A stretch of DNA of 64,000 nt from Klebsormidium nitens. Its lineage: Eukaryota; Streptophyta; Klebsormidiophyceae; Klebsormidiales; Klebsormidiaceae. The notes under the pieces were generated by a model that was given only the letters and a program-made list of their open reading frames with translations, searched no databases and had not been told where the DNA came from. A program made the position numbers and the translations under genes. Below, piece after piece: positions 24,901 through 34,879 of the stretch (position 1 is the stretch's first letter; every line of letters begins with the position of its first letter). The stretch spans positions 237,866-301,865 of the forward strand of contig DF236987.1 in the NCBI GenBank assembly GCA_000708835.1. Reading direction: 5' to 3'.

Positions 24901-27900
24901 TATGCGCTGTTGGTACTGTTGCTATATGCTGACAGCCATGAGGAGTTCTTTTCCTGGGCAATGTGCAACCCGCTAGGCATCCGCTTGCTGATGAGTTTGC
25001 TTGCTCACGCTGACATCATGCTGACAACGCGTCTGCCCTTGCCTAGAGCATCAACCTGCTCAGGGTAATTTGCGTCACCAAGGGCTGACCATTGGCTTGC
25101 CAACAACTCGGATGGCTCAGGCTAACATCGACGAGGTACTTCCTGCTGATTGAAGCATTCCAGATTCCTTTTCTGGCATCATGCTGACATCACGTCACCT
25201 CCTTTTGCAGATTATCAACCTGCTCAGCGTGATGGACGCCACCCAAGAGGCTGGTCCGAGCGGTTCGCAGGAGGAGCAGCCGCCCCTCGAGGCCCGCCCC
25301 TCGCTGCGGATGAAAGTCCCCCCCGTGGCGCCCGAGGAGTTCAAGTGTCCTCTGAGTCTGGAGCTTATGGCTGACCCAGTAGTGATTGCGTCGGGGCAGA
25401 CGTTTGAGAGGGCGTACATCCGGCGATGGTGAGTAACGCCGTTTAATGTCAGTTGTGGTGCCAGGGCCCCTGCTTTCTTTCCTGATGCTTGGGTACTTGA
25501 GTCGCGCAGGAGCACTCACCTGCTGACAGGAGTCCTTTTGGTTGACGAGAGGGTTGCTGAGAGGATGGGGGTAACGTGTGGAAAGTCGTCCTTGTTAGAC
25601 GCAGCATGAGCCAGACGCATCATGAGACAGCCATCGCCCTGTGTGTGGCAAGTGGGTGTCAAGGGCTTTCTCCATGTTTGTGCTGGCATTGCTTATTCGG
25701 CTGGGTCCCTTGAAACTCTGCATTTAGACCCAGGTTCTGAAGGTCCTGAGGGAGTGCCCTAGGTTCAAGAGCTGTTCTGTGGAAGTGTAGCAACTTTTGT
25801 TGTATTTACTGAGTTAGATACTGCTTTCTCATAGAGACCGCACATTCTAGCAACCTGGTTTTCGCATCTACCTTTGTGGTGGACCAAAGGGGTTGGCACT
25901 CCTTCTGTACGGAGAGTGACATGCTGAGCTGCTATTTATGCAAGAGCCCGAACAAGAGTCCGTACAAGAGCTCGAACAAGAGCCCGAGCAAGAGCTGCTA
26001 TTTATGCAAGAGCCCGAACATACGCCTGTACAAGAGCCTGAACCAGCTGAAAAGGTTGTCATGAAGCCAAAGGCTTGTTGACTGGATGCTTTTGCCAGTC
26101 AACAAGCATTGTTTGCCCTTCAAACGTTTCCTGACCAGACTTTCCAGCAAAGCCCCGTGGAGTGGGGAAGTTCTCTGAAGATCCTGGAACGGTCGGTTTA
26201 TATCAGTATCCCAGTACCCTCTAACCCTAAAATCAAAACCCTGGCCCCGGATCCCTAAGCCCTGACCCTGAATTTTGTATAACCTGCAGGTGGAGCCAGG
26301 GCCATCGCACGTGCCCCATCACCAACTTGCCCCTCGGCAATCTGGAGCTCATTTCCAACTTCTCTCTCAAGCGCATGATCTCCGACTGGTGCGAAACCCA
26401 CGACCAACCGCAGCCCACACCCCCCGTGCTCTCGCCCCCCCACTCCCCCACGCTGCGCTTCTTGACCGAGGAGGACATGCTCGAGAAAGCGTCCGGAGAT
26501 GCTGCGTTCGAAGACAAGTGGTCCAAGTCCGGCCCAGTGCCCGACTTTCGGGCGTCCGAGGGGGACTTGTACGATGAGAAGTGGTCCAAGTCTGGACCCA
26601 TGACAGCGCCCGACTGGGGGAAAGATACGGAGATGGCGGACGGGGGCAAAGGCAAGGGGAAGTATGTCGCAATGCCCTCCGATATGGAGAGGCCCGGCAG
26701 TCATAAGGCCGGGTTCGAGCATTATCGAGAGGTCCCGACCGCCATAGCTTATGACCAGCACGAGCGGCTGCCGAGCGAGTTCGGCCGGGTGTCAATCCTC
26801 GATGAGGCGGTCGTCTCCGGGGAGGTTAGGCCGGGTTACGCAAACCCGCCTCCTGGCCCAAGCAGCTCCGCCCAGAAAACCTTTTCCCGACGCACGATTC
26901 GAACATCTGCCACGGCAAACGATTCCGTCCGAGCGTCTGGAAGCGGAGCAGAGCGGTTGTCGGAGGAGGGGGCTCATGGGAGAGAATCTTGCTGGAGCGG
27001 GCAGCAGTCGTTGTCGAGCGAATTCAAGCCGCCCAAACCGGCGGCTGCTGCCGGCAAGGGGGATCCCTCTGTTCCTGGCCACAGGCGAAACTCGTCGGCG
27101 CCGCTCAGCGAGTTGTCGAGCGCAGAGGCGACGCGGGTGATGAATTTGCAGGTAATTGGTTCGGGTTCTAGGGTCGTCAGGGTTCGTTTAGCTTGTGTTA
27201 TTTATGGGTACTGGCCAGAGTCTTTTGGGAGTTAACTGGGGCAAAAGAAGGAAAGTGCATCTTGATCTGGTTCTATTGGGGTAGTCGACAAGGGGGCACC
27301 AATGCCGTTGTTTCTCTTGAGCGTTCGTTTCTAAGCAACCGGTCTCGTCCCACCGCTTGAAGTCTGGCTCCCGACGACACCGTGCCAGTGGTCTGCATTC
27401 TATGGGACTTTTCGTGAAGGTTATTGTAAGGTTGAACTGTGTCATGCTTCTCACATCTAACACTCTTGACAGAACGATGGGTTTACTTTTACTAGACAGT
27501 GTTCTGGGCAAAGTACGGGATATCTTGGTCTTTCAGAGACCAGACTTCAGGGCCCCGCAAGTTTCGACTTGAGTTACTTACTGGGTGGTCGTGTTGTAAA
27601 GCGCGCTGCCTTTTACATTCAGATACTCCTACCACCCTTACCATGTTTCGTCTATGTCCTGCCTTTTGCAAGCGCCTTGCTCCTAGGTCCAACTGAGCCG
27701 GGAGTAATGCGAGCTGTTGCGATGCACCGTTTTGCTTCGGGACTACTTCATTCCAACTTCGTTCGGATTTCAAGCAGCGCTATACCGTATTTCGGTGTCG
27801 TTTTCGTCGTCCTTCCATCCTTTCTGTGCTGTCCTTCATGTCTTTGGACAAGGTCCGCGTTATTTCAAGTGTTTGTTTCTCGTGATCTTTGCTTCCGGTC

Positions 27901-30900
27901 GACATCCGACTGTTGCCCACCTTCTTGGACAGGCCTTTCCTGTCAACCCCCCGTCTGACTCACACAGTTCAACCCCGTCACTCCATCCTAACCGCACAAC
28001 AACAGACCCCACCCCCTTCCAAGCACACTCCGAGCTCTGGTCCGAAGCTCTCGCAGACGCCTCCCCAGATTGCTTACACCACAGTCTCAGCGATGTTCGC
28101 TCGAGCCCGCACGAGAGCCATGCACTTCCGTCAGATGACGCTGCCAAAACGTGCCCTCCCCTCGGACGTTCAGGCCCTCACAGAAACAGCACACAACCAA
28201 GAGACGACGCTCTCGAGTCCTGCACGCCGCTCACAGATCATGCAACCGCAAGTAAAAGCAAAAGCCCACAACGGCGCCTCACCGCCATCGAACGCCTGCA
28301 AAGGGCCCTTTCTGGCACGAGTTCACGGCAACCTCACGGACCCCCCCAAAAAAGACCCTCGCCAGCACCCCCCCTTGGAGAGGAGTCCTCCAAGCAACCA
28401 ACTCACGCCTCGTCTGTTCCGCCTGTACAGGCGTCGGCCAAAGAGCACGGCAGTCACCGAGCCCCTCCTTCCGGCCCCCCTCAGGACCGCTCCGCTCACA
28501 CTCCCCCTCGCAATCATTCCGCTCACGCCACCCCCATCCCCTCCCAGGTCGCCGCAGCACACGCACAGCCCTACCGGGGGGATGAGACCGAAGACTTGTC
28601 GGGGTTCAACTTTGCCCCCCCCCCGCCGCTCAGCTCGTCGTTGCCGCGCCCCTCGAGCACCACAAACTCCGACCGGAATCAACGGTACTCCGATCCGCTG
28701 CCCGCCAAGCGGAGGGAGGAGGGGGGCCACTACGCGGCATCAGCGCACGACGCACACGATCACGTAGGCGCTCTCACTCTGCCACGTGTCAGTTTCCAAG
28801 ATACGATCCTTTCCAGGTTACAACCCAACTTGCCCCGAGCTCGACGAGGCTCGGACATGCCATCCATAACGATTGCATCAGGTTCTTGCTTTACGGGTCT
28901 TTCTTTGCGAGCTCGAAGTATCAACGCTTGACACGTCTTCTTTTTTAAATGGTTCAGTTTTGGACGAGTTTACAGAGCATGTGCTTCTTTGCCGTCCGCT
29001 CTTTTTTCCTCTGGTTTTCCCTGGCTTTTTTTACCCGTCTTATTGAGCGCCCATTCGCTGATCAACTACGAACCTCAGGTGGCTGCCTACATTGAGAGCT
29101 CTTATTTCGTTCATCTCCCTCTTCATGTTTGGGAGCCATTGCCCCTCCGTCCTCCGTGCACGCTCCACTCCAGCACTCCCCCTTGCTGTCGTTTCCAGAA
29201 GTCATGCCTTTTGTCCCAGTTTCTGCCTCCCTTGTCTTCCTCCCTCGATCCAAGCAACGATCCCAAATGCGGTCAGCCGTTTCGCGCCTTTCTGCATCAC
29301 TTTTACAAGCAAAACCATCCCCCTTCTCCAACGCAGGCTCCCTCCAGGTTCGTTCCACCTGGCCCATTACTTTCAGGTCCGTCACGCACAACGGCGCCTT
29401 CTTGGCATCCCCCTGAACAGCAACTTTTCCACCCCCCTTTTCCATTGCAGGTCCGCCTCAAGTTCGCCCCCCCCCCCGGTCGGATTAGTCCAAGGTCCCG
29501 GTCGCTGTCATGCATTCCGGCCGCTTCTAGAAAACGCGAATCAACTTCCCCCTGAAAAGCAAGTTCTCTATCCCCCTTTTTCCATTGCAGGTCCTTCAAC
29601 CCCCNNNNNNNNNNNNNNNNNNNNNNNNNNNNNNNNNNNNNNNNNNNNNNNNNNNNNNNNNNNNNNNNNNNNNNNNNNNNNNNNNNNNNNNNNNNNNNNN
29701 NNNNNNNNNNNNNNNNNNNNNNNNNNNNNNNNNNNNNNNNNNNNNNNNNNNNNNNNNNNNNNNNNNNNNNNNNNNNNNNNNNNNNNNNNNNNNNNNNNNN
29801 NNNNNNNNNNNNNNNNNNNNNNNNNNNNNNNNNNNNNNNNNNNNNNNNNNNNNNNNNNNNNNNNNNNNNNNNNNNNNNNNNNNNNNNNNNNNNNNNNNNN
29901 NNNNNNNNNNNNNNNNNNNNNNNNNNNNNNNNNNNNNNNNNNNNNNNNNNNNNNNNNNNNNNNNNNNNNNNNNNNNNNNNNNNNNNNNNNNNNNNNNNNN
30001 NNNNNNNNNNNNNNNNNNNNNNNNNNNNNNNNNNNNNNNNNNNNNNNNNNNNNNNNNNNNNNNNNNNNNNNNNNNNNNNNNNNNNNNNNNNNNNNNNNNN
30101 NNNNNNNNNNNNNNNNNNNNNNNNNNNNNNNNNNNNNNNNNNNNNNNNNNNNNNNNNNNNNNNNNNNNNNNNNNNNNNNNNNNNNNNNCGCATTCAGCCC
30201 CTGGGAACGCAGATTAAAATGCCCCCCCCCCTTTTTGTTTTGTGCAGGCAGCCCCCGGGTTCGCCCCCCCCTCGCCGATCCACAATGAGATCCCGGTTGC
30301 CGTTACGCACTCCGGCCACGCGGTGCGTCAGGACTCGTACAATCCGCACCAGCGGACGCCGTCGGCAGACTCCAGAGAGCCCCTCGCGGACCCGAAGCGT
30401 CCGGTGACCGCCAGTGAGCTGCAGAGCATGGGGCGGGAACTGAGGAGCGGCAAGCCGGATCTCATCAGGTGAGGATTCGTGTCTTAAGAGTCTCCAAAGT
30501 GCTCGGTGGGTTTGCTTTTATGGAGGCCTGTTCTATTGCTTGCTTTCGATAAGATTCTTCAAAGAGCGTTGAAATTTTCGAAAGAAAGAGGGATTTATCG
30601 TCTTGAAACTTCTATCGCGACCGCTGGGAAGTCGTAGTCCATGGTGGGGGGAGTCAGAAAGTCAAGCCGCTTTCCTAGCCCCCGAAAGTTGGACCTACGT
30701 CGAAGAACGGATCCGTCCCGATTCTGTCGCTGTGCGTTCCGCCTTCTCCTAGCGGTCGTCTGCCATCGGGTTGTGTGCGATCGAAAGTGTCGAACGAAAC
30801 CGACTTATCCGCAGGGCTGCCCCCAGCGACCTCCGGCTGCTGGCTAAAATTTGCGCGGAGAACTTCAAGGTAATTGCAGCCATCTACACTCTCATCGGTC

Positions 30901-33163
30901 AGAAGGAACGACTCCTTTCCTTTGACTGATATCCAAAGATGGACGTATTTGCAGGGCTGCCGCGGGAGAATCTCCGGCTACTGGTCAATTTCAGCATGGA
31001 GTACTTCAAGGCAATTGCAGCCATCTGCATTATCAGACTCAAAAGCAACGACTCCTTTCCTTTGACTGATATCCAAAGATGGACGTATTTGCAGGGCTGC
31101 CGCGGGAGATCTCCGGCTGCTGGCCAAGTTCAGCATGGAGAACCGCAAGGCGATCGCGGGCGCCGGCATCGTGCCTGATCTCATCGGGCTGCTCCTGTCC
31201 AAGGATCTCAAGACTCAGGAGAACGCCGTGACGGCGCTGCTGAACTTGTCGATCCACGACGGGAACAAGGCGATCATCGCAAGAGACGGTACGGATCCTG
31301 TCAAGACATAAGTGCTGTTTTGACATGTAGCGTGGTGTGGAGTGGCTCGAGGCGAGTGAGAATCAAGCGCTCTGGGTTCGGGCAGATTCTTGAGAAGTAC
31401 GTCAAGAGCGGCTGAGTGAGATTGAGCGAGGAGATGGTGGTGATTTCCGTTTGGCCAAGGGAAAGTCGCCTGTGATCAATTAGGTTTGGTTTACTTGACG
31501 CACCCAGGTTGTCGATGCTAGAGAGCAGCCTCAGGCTGTAACGAACAGCTCAGGATTCTAGACCAGTCCTCGTCAGATGGCATCAAGGTTCTGTGTCGTG
31601 CAATTGCAAACCCATGCGCGGCAGTTGCGCTGCGCCACGCTCTTATGCATGTAAGACAGTGTCAGTTAAGCTTACTTGTTCTAATTCCGCCCCAGCTGCA
31701 AGCACAGGCCTCCCCGTCCAAGAAGTTAAAGACCCTAGAAGTCGAAATGACAGAACCCAAGCCCCAAAGCCCAAGAGCAACTCGTAGAACCCAGTTCTCA
31801 CCCCAAAATCAACGCAGATTCCAACAACTCAGAAACTCATCAACCCGCCTTCCTGCCCTTGCACAGGCGCCATTTCCCGGTTGGTCGAGGTTCTCCAGGG
31901 AGGCTCCCAGGCGGCAAAGGAAAACGCGGCCGCCACGCTGTTCAGCCTTTCCGTTCTGGAGGAATGTAAGCAGCAGATCGGCGCGCAAGCGGGGGCAATC
32001 CTCGGGTTGGTAGATCTGCTGCGAACGGGAAGCGCCCTGGGAAAGAAAGACGCGACGACGGCGCTGTTCAACCTGTCGATCTGCCACGAGAACAAGAGCC
32101 GCATCGTGCGGAACGGCGCGGTTGGCCCGCTGATCCAGCTTATCAAGTGAGTCAGATGTGCCAGCACGAGTCGGTTCTTACTTACGTTCGTTCTTCGGGA
32201 CATTCTCTCTTGTTTTCCTGAGCGTCCGCTTTCATTGTTAAAATAATACACAGTTTTTGTGATCATCAAACGATTGCATCTGCCGTTTCGATCTCCAATC
32301 GCTGACTGTACACCAAGGAGGCAGCTGTATACTTTCACCAAGTTTGTTGTGGAAAGAACGTTTGTTTCCAAAATTAGAATCTGGTTTGCTTCTCATCCAA
32401 AGTATTTGGTACAGTCTTGGGTGGTTTCGGTAGTTCCACTCGCTTAGAAGGCCACGTTGGCAGTTTGCTTGCAGAACCCTCACCATGCCCTCTCCTATCC
32501 AGTTCCCAGGTTTGCGTCCCTGTCGCCATGAGACTTTCGAAGCTCATGTATAGCTCCAAAGCTTTCAGGTGCGGCACAACAAGGTGAAGCGCAGTTAGCT
32601 AAACCCCGTGTTCAAACCCATTGCAGGGACCCTTCTCTCCAGGAGAAGGTCGTTGCAGTGCTGGCCAACCTAACCACGGTTGGGGAGGGCCGGTTAGCAA
32701 TAACCGAGGCTAACGGTATCAAGGCGTTGGTACAAGTCACCGAGCGAGGGACCCCTCGCTCCCGAGAAAACGCGGCAGCTGCATTGCTCCAGCTCTGCAT
32801 CAACAGCAGCAGGTCAGACTTGCACTTTAGGAATGATTTTTGTTGTCCACAGATAGTTCCTCAGATGATACCCTTTGCGTCAAAGCTTCCGTCATGCACG
32901 TTATTTATGTAGGACGCTTTGGACGACAAGTTTCCGTAAGAAGATCAAGTAAGTTCTTGGGAGCAAAAGACTGCTGCATTTGCTGTCCAGTTTTGACGTG
33001 GGAAATTCCGTTCCGTTGCAGGCACACAGCGGAGGTCTACCAGGAAGGGTTGGTTCCTTCGCTTATGTCCCTGCAGCAGACCGGGACGCCCCGAGCGAAA
33101 GAGAAGGCCCGGTCGTTGCTGCGGCACTTCAGGGACAATCTTCACGACACCGTCAAGCCCTGA
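21959..33163 (+). CDS. Plant U-box E3 ubiquitin ligase with N-terminal helical domain and C-terminal ARM repeats
   Basis: An E3 ligase of the plant PUB type: the U-box recruits E2 and the ARM repeats bind partners. Exons in phase: 21959-22222, 23200-23316, 23688-23786, 24336-24497, 25211-25428, 26290-27151, 28548-28763 (less certain), 30248-30468, 31095-31288, 31867-32146, 32627-32812, 33022-33163, about 986 residues. Residues 1-215 form a helical domain resembling the UND/MCAfunc type (SRRIK-like [16 protein letters not shown], then [17 protein letters not shown]), with a charged coiled coil. The U-box follows: [40 protein letters not shown]. An acidic linker holds two WSKSGP units. The ARM repeats show [46 protein letters not shown] and [10 protein letters not shown]; the end [14 protein letters not shown] is typical of PUB proteins. 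The gap at 29605-30188 falls in an intron; a hidden exon cannot be excluded. Confidence 0.88.
25020..25240 (+). repeat. Decayed copy of the U-box exon (25211) start
   Basis: At 25047 the string AGCATCAACCTGCTCAGGGT follows GCCTAG. The real exon at 25211 begins ATTATCAACCTGCTCAGCGT after TTGCAG. The upstream text CATCATGCTGACA-CGT-C is shared by both (25015 and 25178). The spacing is 164 bp. The copy has no partner donor and loses similarity within 30 bases. Confidence 0.8.
25926..26046 (+). repeat. Minisatellite in the U-box intron (12-bp unit within a 66-bp unit)
   Basis: Variants of AAGAGCCCGAAC follow one another, and the longer string GAGCTGCTATTTATGCAAGA starts at both 25926 and 25992. 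The run is open in one frame (KSPN-like repeats) but lies inside the intron between the two U-box exons. Confidence 0.8.
27950..28547 (+). repeat. Probable degenerate exon-start array before exon 28548
   Basis: This C-rich stretch is open in two frames for hundreds of codons (Pro/Ser-rich). The piece after CTGTACAG at 28431 (GCGTCGGCCAAAGAGCACGG) resembles the exon start at 28548 (GTCGCCGCAGCACACGCACA) with 117-bp spacing. Other AG-preceded, AGCACAC-containing pieces lie at about 28020 and 28184. I judge the long ORFs here to be a by-product of repeated low-complexity exon starts. Confidence 0.4.
29200..29604 (+). repeat. Exon-start array running into the assembly gap (before exon 30248)
   Basis: Pieces resembling the exon start at 30248 (Pro-rich, then CGATCCACAATGAGATCCCG) follow polypyrimidine-CAG at 29337, 29451 and 29591. 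An older piece with CGATCCAAGCAACGATCCCA lies at about 29247. The tract CCCCCTTTTTCCATTGCAG is repeated before 29451 and 29591. Spacings are 114 and 140 bp. Confidence 0.65.
29605..30188. other. Assembly gap (584 N)
   Basis: All bases are N. Both edges lie in the repeated exon-start array, so unresolved tandem units are the likely cause. Open frames drawn across it are meaningless. Confidence 0.99.
30805..31150 (+). repeat. Three tandem 140-bp intron-end/exon-start units before ARM exon 31095
   Basis: GCAGGGCTGCC occurs with the exon-start position at 30815, 30955 and 31095, exactly 140 bp apart each time. Each is followed by a version of CTCCGGCTGCTGGC (LRLLAK in the true exon). The intron part between units 2 and 3 (CTTTGACTGATATCCAAAGA and the following GGACGTATTT) is identical in both. 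Only the third unit continues as an ARM exon. Unit 2 carries a one-base insertion, and using unit 1 would break the reading phase into 31095. Confidence 0.93.
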
Positions 33164-33887
33164 CGCGTCTGCACTATGCATGTGGTCTGTCGTGTTTGAG
33201 AAAGTTTGTCACGGGTATTCGATGCACAATCTGGGGCGTCCCGACGGACATCTTAGCTGCTACATAGGAGAGCTTGTATTGTATCCACGGCTTTATCGGC
33301 GTGTGGCGCGGAATGCGCACGAATTCTAAGTGCTATGTGGTGGTAGCGTATAAATGTAAGTAGAAATTGAGCAGAGGCTACTTTGACGTACTTATTGGCC
33401 TGGTTGAAAGGCAAGGGTCTGGCTAATAATGTGAACATCTACTGTAAGTGACACCTTCGTCACAAGCTAGAGACACTCAGCTTTGAATCTAACCAGAGTT
33501 TGGCAAGCAAGAGTCTCCTGATTCACGCCATTTCTGTGGAGTTCGGATCATGGTTTCAGGCTTAGATGTGCATACGGTCACCACACTCGCATGGCTGCCC
33601 TACTTGCAACTGAGGGAGTCCATGTACATATGTTGCACGAGATTTATTTTCGCAAATTGCAGTTACAAGCTGAGTTCGATAGTTTCCGGCGTCGGTAGTA
33701 CCGGCCACACATAAACCTAGCTCACTGAGTGATGCTCAGTCACCGTAAAGTCACGTGATTGAGCTTGACACACTGACATGTGACTGAGAGCTTGCTGACT
33801 AGGGTAGCGACCCGTTTATCGCCAGATGCAGCCTCTCGGGTCTTAGCATGCTTTCAAACTTGGCATTATGTATGTCGCTTAGGTAAA
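33164..33887. other. 3' flank of the U-box gene up to the transposon end
   Basis: Presumed 3' UTR and spacer. I see no gene or RNA structure. Confidence 0.5.
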
Positions 33888-33926
33888 CACGAGGTATCTA
33901 CGGTGCTATTTTCGACCCTCGTGAAT
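33888..33926 (+). repeat. Left terminal inverted repeat of the 14.8-kb element
   Basis: 39 bp, outer end CACGAGG. The repeat is itself partly palindromic: its first seven bases CACGAGG pair with CCTCGTG at its positions 30-36, so each end could form a hairpin. It is followed by GC-rich subterminal DNA (33930-34060). Confidence 0.85.
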
Positions 33927-34879
33927 CGCCGCGGAGGCCCGCGTTCGGCCCCGCGACTTCCGTACGAATCACCCATATACCCCGTGACGCGGTTTGGGGG
34001 TTTCGCGGGGAGTGCGGGGGGCCTGCCCTGGGCCCGCTCGCCGTAAAACCCCCCAAAGTCAAGGGGAGCCCCCAAATGTCTCGGGAGGAACTGGGGATTT
34101 GCCTCTAGAAAGCCTTGAATATATGAAGGCAGAGCTGTCTTTTAAGAAAATATATACCTGTGAATATCCTTCTGTGCTCTCCTGACATTGTACACTTAAC
34201 CTTAGTAGGCTTGCCTCCTTAAGTTGATCCCCTAAAGGTTCGTTTCCAGGGGATATTCTAAGAGAAGGTCTGGGATGGAGCACCCCCTTTTGTGGTCCCC
34301 ATGAGATTTTCGTACGTTCAAAGCCGTTATACAGCATAATTTGTTTCCCCTGTGATAGTCCGGCGACCTCGGTACCGTCGTAAGCTGTCCACGTGCACCA
34401 TGTGTGCTGGCCCGGCCTGGCCGGCGTCAAGCTGCATCACACTGCATGCACTGACTGCAGCACTTGGTCATGGGCAATTCATATGGCTGGCATTGGCTGC
34501 ACTAGCTGCGGAGTCTCAGTCATGTAGTGCTTCCTCTTGAAGTATATTACCGTATGAGTCTACCTACCGTGGGTTGCTTGGGTTCAATGCATGCTCTGAT
34601 GGCCAACACGTTATGTCAGCTGGTCAGCTGGTCATCTCAAGCAGCTTGGACATCAAAATGTCATTATCTATCCATCCTAATAGCTGCACTGCCAAACGTG
34701 TCCCAGCTGACTGAGACTGGAGGGGTTGAGCTAGCGGCCAGACCACTGAGCTAAGTTCTTTGTGTTGAGCTGTCAGACGAGACACTTTCCAAGGGATTGT
34801 CTTCGATTTGTGAACATGGCAGCTGGAGCAAAAGAGTCAAGCGTTTTGGGGGGCAGATCCAGAGCACCCCGTCTCCTTC

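Noticed and set aside
26200-26280. Telomere-like CCCTAA words
   Set aside because: They are scattered and degenerate (CCCTGA, CCCTAAG), not a tandem telomeric array.
27717-28931. 404-codon Pro/Ser-rich ORF as one large exon
   Set aside because: Two frames are open together, as expected for C-rich low-complexity DNA; only 28548-28763 fits splice sites and phase.
29092-30288. Long ORFs spanning 29092-30288 on both strands
   Set aside because: They run through the 584-bp block of N and are artefacts.
30815-30871. Extra ARM exon reading [18 protein letters not shown] with a GTAATT donor
   Set aside because: Including it puts the following exon at 31095 out of phase; it is better explained as the oldest unit of the 140-bp array.
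30815-31095. The regularly spaced repeats as a CRISPR array
   Set aside because: The units are eukaryotic intron/exon borders, three copies only, with no short repeat-spacer structure; the genome is eukaryotic.
33900-34080. GC-rich block right of the left TIR as a separate small gene
   Set aside because: The short ORFs there are on both strands with no motif; the block mirrors GC-rich DNA inside the right TIR, so it is subterminal element sequence.
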